DNA from: Anaerolineae bacterium
GTDB taxonomy: Bacteria > Chloroflexota > Anaerolineae > Aggregatilineales > Aggregatilineaceae
DNA length: 25,906 bases
NCBI GenBank assembly: GCA_016929355.1
Contig: JAFGJA010000150.1
Span: 1 to 25,906 of the forward strand
Direction: 5' to 3'
In this document: positions 23,528-25,906 of the stretch, one piece after another
How the letters are laid out: every line of letters begins with the position of its first letter
How positions within the stretch are numbered: the first letter of the stretch is position 1
Notes under the pieces: generated by a model
Seen by the model: the letters and a program-made list of their open reading frames with translations, nothing else
Told to the model about the DNA's origin: nothing
Databases searched by the model: none
Translations under genes and position numbers: made by a program

Positions 23528-24682
23528 ATGACTGCTGGAAACATTGCTGATAACCCTATTGTGCCCATTTTGCAAGCATTTGTCCAACCCTGGCACGATG
23601 CGCTGGCCGATCCTCCGGCGGCGCAAGCGCGTATCTTGGCGGATTTGCTGAAAATCTATGCAAAGACGGAATACGGCCAGCAGCATCACGCGGAAACTAT
23701 CGGCTCAGTGACCGACTATCGCGCGGCGTTTCCGGTCATGACGTATGCCGACTATCTCCCGCTTTTGGAGCGCATCATGGGGGGCGATACACACGCTTTG
23801 ATCGAGGCGAAACCGCTTGGCTGGGCGATGACGCGAGGCACAACCGGACAGAGTAAAATTGTGCCGATGACGCCCCGCGATCTGGATCAGCGTCATAATG
23901 CCGCCCGTGCCGTGATTCAGTATGTGCTGCATAGTAAAAATTACGAGATTTTGTTAGGCGCGAATCTGAACCTCAGTTTTCCGAGCATCGTGGGGCGCAA
24001 AACGGTTAATGGCAATACTATCGAATATGGCTATGCAACGGGGATTTATGTCAAGCACGTCGCGGCGCGCACGCCCATTCGCACGATTCCCTCGATGCAG
24101 CAGATCGATAATCTGGGCGGGGATACGGGTAAAGAGGCGTGGGATGCACGTTTCGAATTGGCCTATGACACGGCCAAAGACGAAAACATGACCATTCTTG
24201 GCGGCGCGGCGCAGGTGGCGCTGAAGTTTGCGAAATGGCTGCGCAAAACACACGGCGTTTATCCGAAAGATGTGTGGAATTTTGGCGTGTTGTCGCTGGG
24301 CAGCGCGCCGGAAATTAACGCCACGCTGCGCCCTAAACTGCTCGGTTATTATGGGCAAAATACCGGAATAGTGGAGATTTACGGCGCAACCGAGGGGATG
24401 TTTGGGCAGCAGATGGATGACCGGCGGCGGTGGGTCCCTAATTATGATCTCTATTTCTTCGAGGTCGAAACGAAAAATGGGATCAAGATGCTGCACGAAA
24501 TGCGACCCGGCGAAACCGGCAGCCTGATCGTGAGTACGCCCGTCTTGCCACGTTACAAAATTCTGGACCTGGTGCGCGCGTTCGAGCCGCCTTATTTTTT
24601 GTGTATCGGGCGGGATCGCGCCTGGACGCGGGGGGTGTACTGGTTACGGCGTATGATGCAGTTTGATTTTTGGGGAGGCTGA
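23528..24682 (+). CDS. Compact GH3-family acyl-adenylating enzyme
   Basis: The 384-residue protein belongs to the GH3 branch of the ANL adenylating superfamily. Markers are MTRGTTGQSKIVPMT (101-115, the nucleotide loop), SLGSAPEINATLRP (257-269), IYGATEGMFG (284-293, the YxxSEG-type motif with Thr for Ser), and LVSTP-type strands before ILDLVRAFEPPYFLCIGRDR. Plant GH3 enzymes (~600 residues) join auxin or jasmonate to amino acids. This one stops soon after the GRD motif, so it lacks most of the mobile C-terminal domain that carries out the second half-reaction. The ending looks natural rather than frameshifted. Substrate unknown; a simple carboxylic acid or fatty acid is plausible. Shine-Dalgarno AGGAG lies eleven bases before the ATG. 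Confidence 0.85.
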   Translation: MTAGNIADNPIVPILQAFVQPWHDALADPPAAQARILADLLKIYAKTEYGQQHHAETIGSVTDYRAAFPVMTYADYLPLLERIMGGDTHALIEAKPLGWAMTRGTTGQSKIVPMTPRDLDQRHNAARAVIQYVLHSKNYEILLGANLNLSFPSIVGRKTVNGNTIEYGYATGIYVKHVAARTPIRTIPSMQQIDNLGGDTGKEAWDARFELAYDTAKDENMTILGGAAQVALKFAKWLRKTHGVYPKDVWNFGVLSLGSAPEINATLRPKLLGYYGQNTGIVEIYGATEGMFGQQMDDRRRWVPNYDLYFFEVETKNGIKMLHEMRPGETGSLIVSTPVLPRYKILDLVRAFEPPYFLCIGRDRAWTRGVYWLRRMMQFDFWGG

Positions 24683-24691
24683 TGCATTAAG

Positions 24692-25279
24692 CTACTGTCG
24701 GCGTAACATTTGCCAGAGTGAGGTGACGTTTTCATCGGTTTGATCTTTTTGGATTGCGTAGATGGTGATTGCTTCCAGATGGTACATCACACCCGCGCAG
24801 GCGGTCAGATAACCCAACACCGGATAGAAACGATTCAGCAGCATGGTGAGCATCAGCAGTATAATCAGGGCGGCGGTTAGTTTCCCACTATAAAGATGAA
24901 TGGCGGCGAAGGTGTGCAAATAATGGTACGCTGTGAGATACATCAGTGTGACGGTGATCGTTGGGATGATGAACAGGTGCGGATACGCTGAAAAAACGTC
25001 AGTGAATTCATCCCAGACCAGCCAGACAAAGATTACGATGCTCGGCAGCCAGATCGCCAGATCGATCACGGTGTCCAAACGCCGTCCCAGGTCTGATTCG
25101 ATCTGCAAGCGCCGCGCTACAAGACCATCCACTGCATCCAGAAATGCCTGGATAGCGAATAACCCTACAAATGCCACCGGTTGTTGTAGAATGCCAGCGA
25201 GGAAAAGCAACGGCAGGAAACCCAGCCGGGAGATCGTAATAAGATTGGCGATCTGTTGGCGTTGGAAAATGCTGGACAC
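24692..25279 (-). CDS. CDP-alcohol phosphatidyltransferase family membrane enzyme
   Basis: The 195-residue integral membrane protein carries the full CDP-alcohol phosphotransferase signature: Asp48, Asp51, Gly52, Ala55, Arg56, Gly65, Asp69 and Asp73 (FLDAVDGLVARR, then DLGRRLDTVIDLA). These bind the CDP part and metal and transfer a phosphatidyl group to an alcohol. About six hydrophobic stretches fit the family. The acceptor (glycerol phosphate, inositol phosphate or other) cannot be told. Start: the GTG at 25279, one base after the stop of the upstream gene, with GGGAG nine bases before it. An in-frame TTG at 25309 lacks a ribosome site. The gene ends nine bases from the stop of the convergent GH3 gene. 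Confidence 0.9.
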   Translation of the reverse strand: MSSIFQRQQIANLITISRLGFLPLLFLAGILQQPVAFVGLFAIQAFLDAVDGLVARRLQIESDLGRRLDTVIDLAIWLPSIVIFVWLVWDEFTDVFSAYPHLFIIPTITVTLMYLTAYHYLHTFAAIHLYSGKLTAALIILLMLTMLLNRFYPVLGYLTACAGVMYHLEAITIYAIQKDQTDENVTSLWQMLRRQ

Positions 25280-25280
25280 C

Positions 25281-25589
25281 CTATGTATCTCCCGTGCGGA
25301 TCTGCTCAAACAAGCGCTTCAACCCCGGATACGGCGCAAGCGGAATCAACTCGAACGTGATCAAGCCCGCTTGAACTAATGGCATTTCGTCCAGGGCGGC
25401 GCGGGCAGTGTCCACGTCCGCACATTCGAGGATCAACACCGCTTCGGCGCGATCCTGCCGGAAATAAATTTCACGGATTAGATTGGCTTGCATCAATTCG
25501 TAGACTTTCGCGGCTTCGGCTTTGAGGTGGGGTTCGAAGTCTGCGCCCGTTACATCGGGAGTTTCATGTTCTAGAGCAATGATTTTCAA
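25281..25589 (-). CDS. Small alpha/beta-barrel (YCII or muconolactone-isomerase-like) protein
   Basis: The 102-residue product reads LKIIALEHETPDVTGADFEPHLKAEA in two steps, then VYELMQANLIREIYFRQDRAEAVLILECADVDTARAALDEMPLV and FELIPLAPYPGLKRLF. This is the layout of small dimeric ferredoxin-like barrels of the YCII/muconolactone-isomerase superfamily: a sheet strand with a DR, an ECAD-type strand, a helix AALDEMP, and a final strand. No function can be assigned. I place the start at the TTG at 25589 because family proteins start with xKIIALE. The farther TTG at 25640 falls at the foot of a perfect hairpin. It is translationally coupled to the phosphatidyltransferase gene. Confidence 0.65.
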   Translation of the reverse strand: MKIIALEHETPDVTGADFEPHLKAEAAKVYELMQANLIREIYFRQDRAEAVLILECADVDTARAALDEMPLVQAGLITFELIPLAPYPGLKRLFEQIRTGDT

Positions 25590-25610
25590 GGTTGTTTGCC
25601 CGTATGATTT

Positions 25611-25636
25611 GGGGGCGACTTGGCTAAGTCGCCCCT
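25611..25636. repeat. Perfect 10-bp hairpin upstream of the small barrel protein
   Basis: GGGGCGACTT (25612-25621) pairs perfectly with AAGTCGCCCC (25626-25635) around GGCT, plus a G-T pair at the base. On the minus strand it lies between the L,D-transpeptidase stop and the next gene. There is no T-run after it on the minus strand, so it may be a dispersed repeat or an RNA stabiliser rather than a terminator. Confidence 0.58.
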
Positions 25637-25693
25637 CCAAAAGATCAAGTTCTTCCTGACTCGCATGTGGACAAGGGCAGGGGCGTGAGATTT

Positions 25694-25906
25694 TTAATAT
25701 TGCACATGCACGGGCGTGCCAATGGGAGCCCAGTTATAAACCCACTGCGCATCCGGCGTATACATATTGACGCAGCCATGACTCATCGGCGTACCGAAAT
25801 TACTGTGCCAGTAAGTGCCATGCAGTGAATAGCCCTTGTAGAAATACAGGATATACGGAACGCCTGGTAGATAATAACCAGGGCCGGACATGGTTTGTGA
25901 CTCGTA
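25694..25906 (-). CDS. L,D-transpeptidase catalytic domain (YkuD), 5' end outside window
   Basis: Only the last 70 codons are visible; the frame stays open to the right edge. It holds the YkuD active site: SLHGTYWHSNFGTPMSHGCVN, with His24 and the nucleophile Cys40 (counted from the Met at 25891), and the ending WAPIGTPVHVQY. These enzymes cross-link peptidoglycan through meso-diaminopimelate or attach proteins to it, outside the membrane. The signal peptide and any LysM or SH3 region would lie beyond the edge. The neighbouring surface proteins with SH3b domains are in keeping with an active envelope chemistry, but no operon link is visible. Confidence 0.9.
   Translation of the reverse strand, partial: YESQTMSGPGYYLPGVPYILYFYKGYSLHGTYWHSNFGTPMSHGCVNMYTPDAQWVYNWAPIGTPVHVQY

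Noticed and set aside
10762..24682. An auxin pathway linking IorAB (indoleacetyl-CoA) with the GH3 enzyme
   Set aside because: The genes are about 10 kb apart in different operons with unrelated genes between. Bacterial GH3 substrates are unknown, so the link is only suggestive.
1..25906. CRISPR arrays, rRNA or tRNA genes, insertion sequences, prophage or toxin-antitoxin loci
   Set aside because: I looked for spaced direct repeats, cloverleaf-like ends, transposase motifs and small paired genes on both strands and found none. Weakly structured tRNAs could be missed by eye.

Overview
The window looks like a stretch of chromosome from a Gram-positive-like or monoderm-like, environmental bacterium. 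My best guess is Chloroflexota, Anaerolineae side. This is inference from gene content and style, not from a marker gene. It rests on large Ser/Thr kinases with exotic C-termini, a PstA/DarA-type c-di-AMP receptor, an indolepyruvate oxidoreductase (IorAB), an L,D-transpeptidase, and secreted beta-propeller/SH3b proteins with Pro-Thr-rich linkers. No rRNA, tRNA, CRISPR array, insertion sequence or phage gene was seen. Coding density is high and most starts have a clear Shine-Dalgarno sequence.

Left part (1-9205), signalling and secreted sensors. Two tandem DarA-like genes (minus strand, the second cut by the window edge) lie divergently from a receiver/histidine-kinase hybrid. Two paralogous exported proteins (TolB-like propeller, SH3b, conserved C-terminal beta domain) flank a type-II (MOFRL) glycerate 2-kinase. 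A protein with two cyclase-homology domains lies divergently from a Ser/Thr kinase that ends in a LiaF-like four-helix membrane module.

Middle part (9206-17055). A small three-helix membrane protein is followed by a SEC-C protein gene split by an in-frame TGA. Next is an iorA-iorB operon whose IorA lacks the usual C-terminal ferredoxin domain; a textbook minus-strand terminator closes it. Then comes a two-gene operon for a heterodimeric ABC exporter, with one consensus and one degenerate ATP site predicted from motifs.

Right part (17056-25906). An exported clan-A-like glycoside hydrolase is followed by a Ser/Thr kinase with a TPR-like C-terminus, whose promoter has a dyad operator between -35 and -10. 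An exported DUF4139 protein comes next, then a coupled pair of a YjbQ-family protein and a histidine phosphatase, and a compact GH3-type acyl-adenylating enzyme. A coupled pair of a small alpha/beta-barrel protein and a CDP-alcohol phosphatidyltransferase follows, and finally the 3' end of a YkuD L,D-transpeptidase.

Most genes are single units or two-gene operons, so no single dedicated system spans the window. The points most worth a second look are the tandem c-di-AMP-receptor-like pair, the TGA-split SEC-C gene, the ferredoxin-less IorA, the tandem cyclase-domain protein beside the membrane-tethered kinase, and three promoters with dyads set on or between their -35 and -10 boxes.
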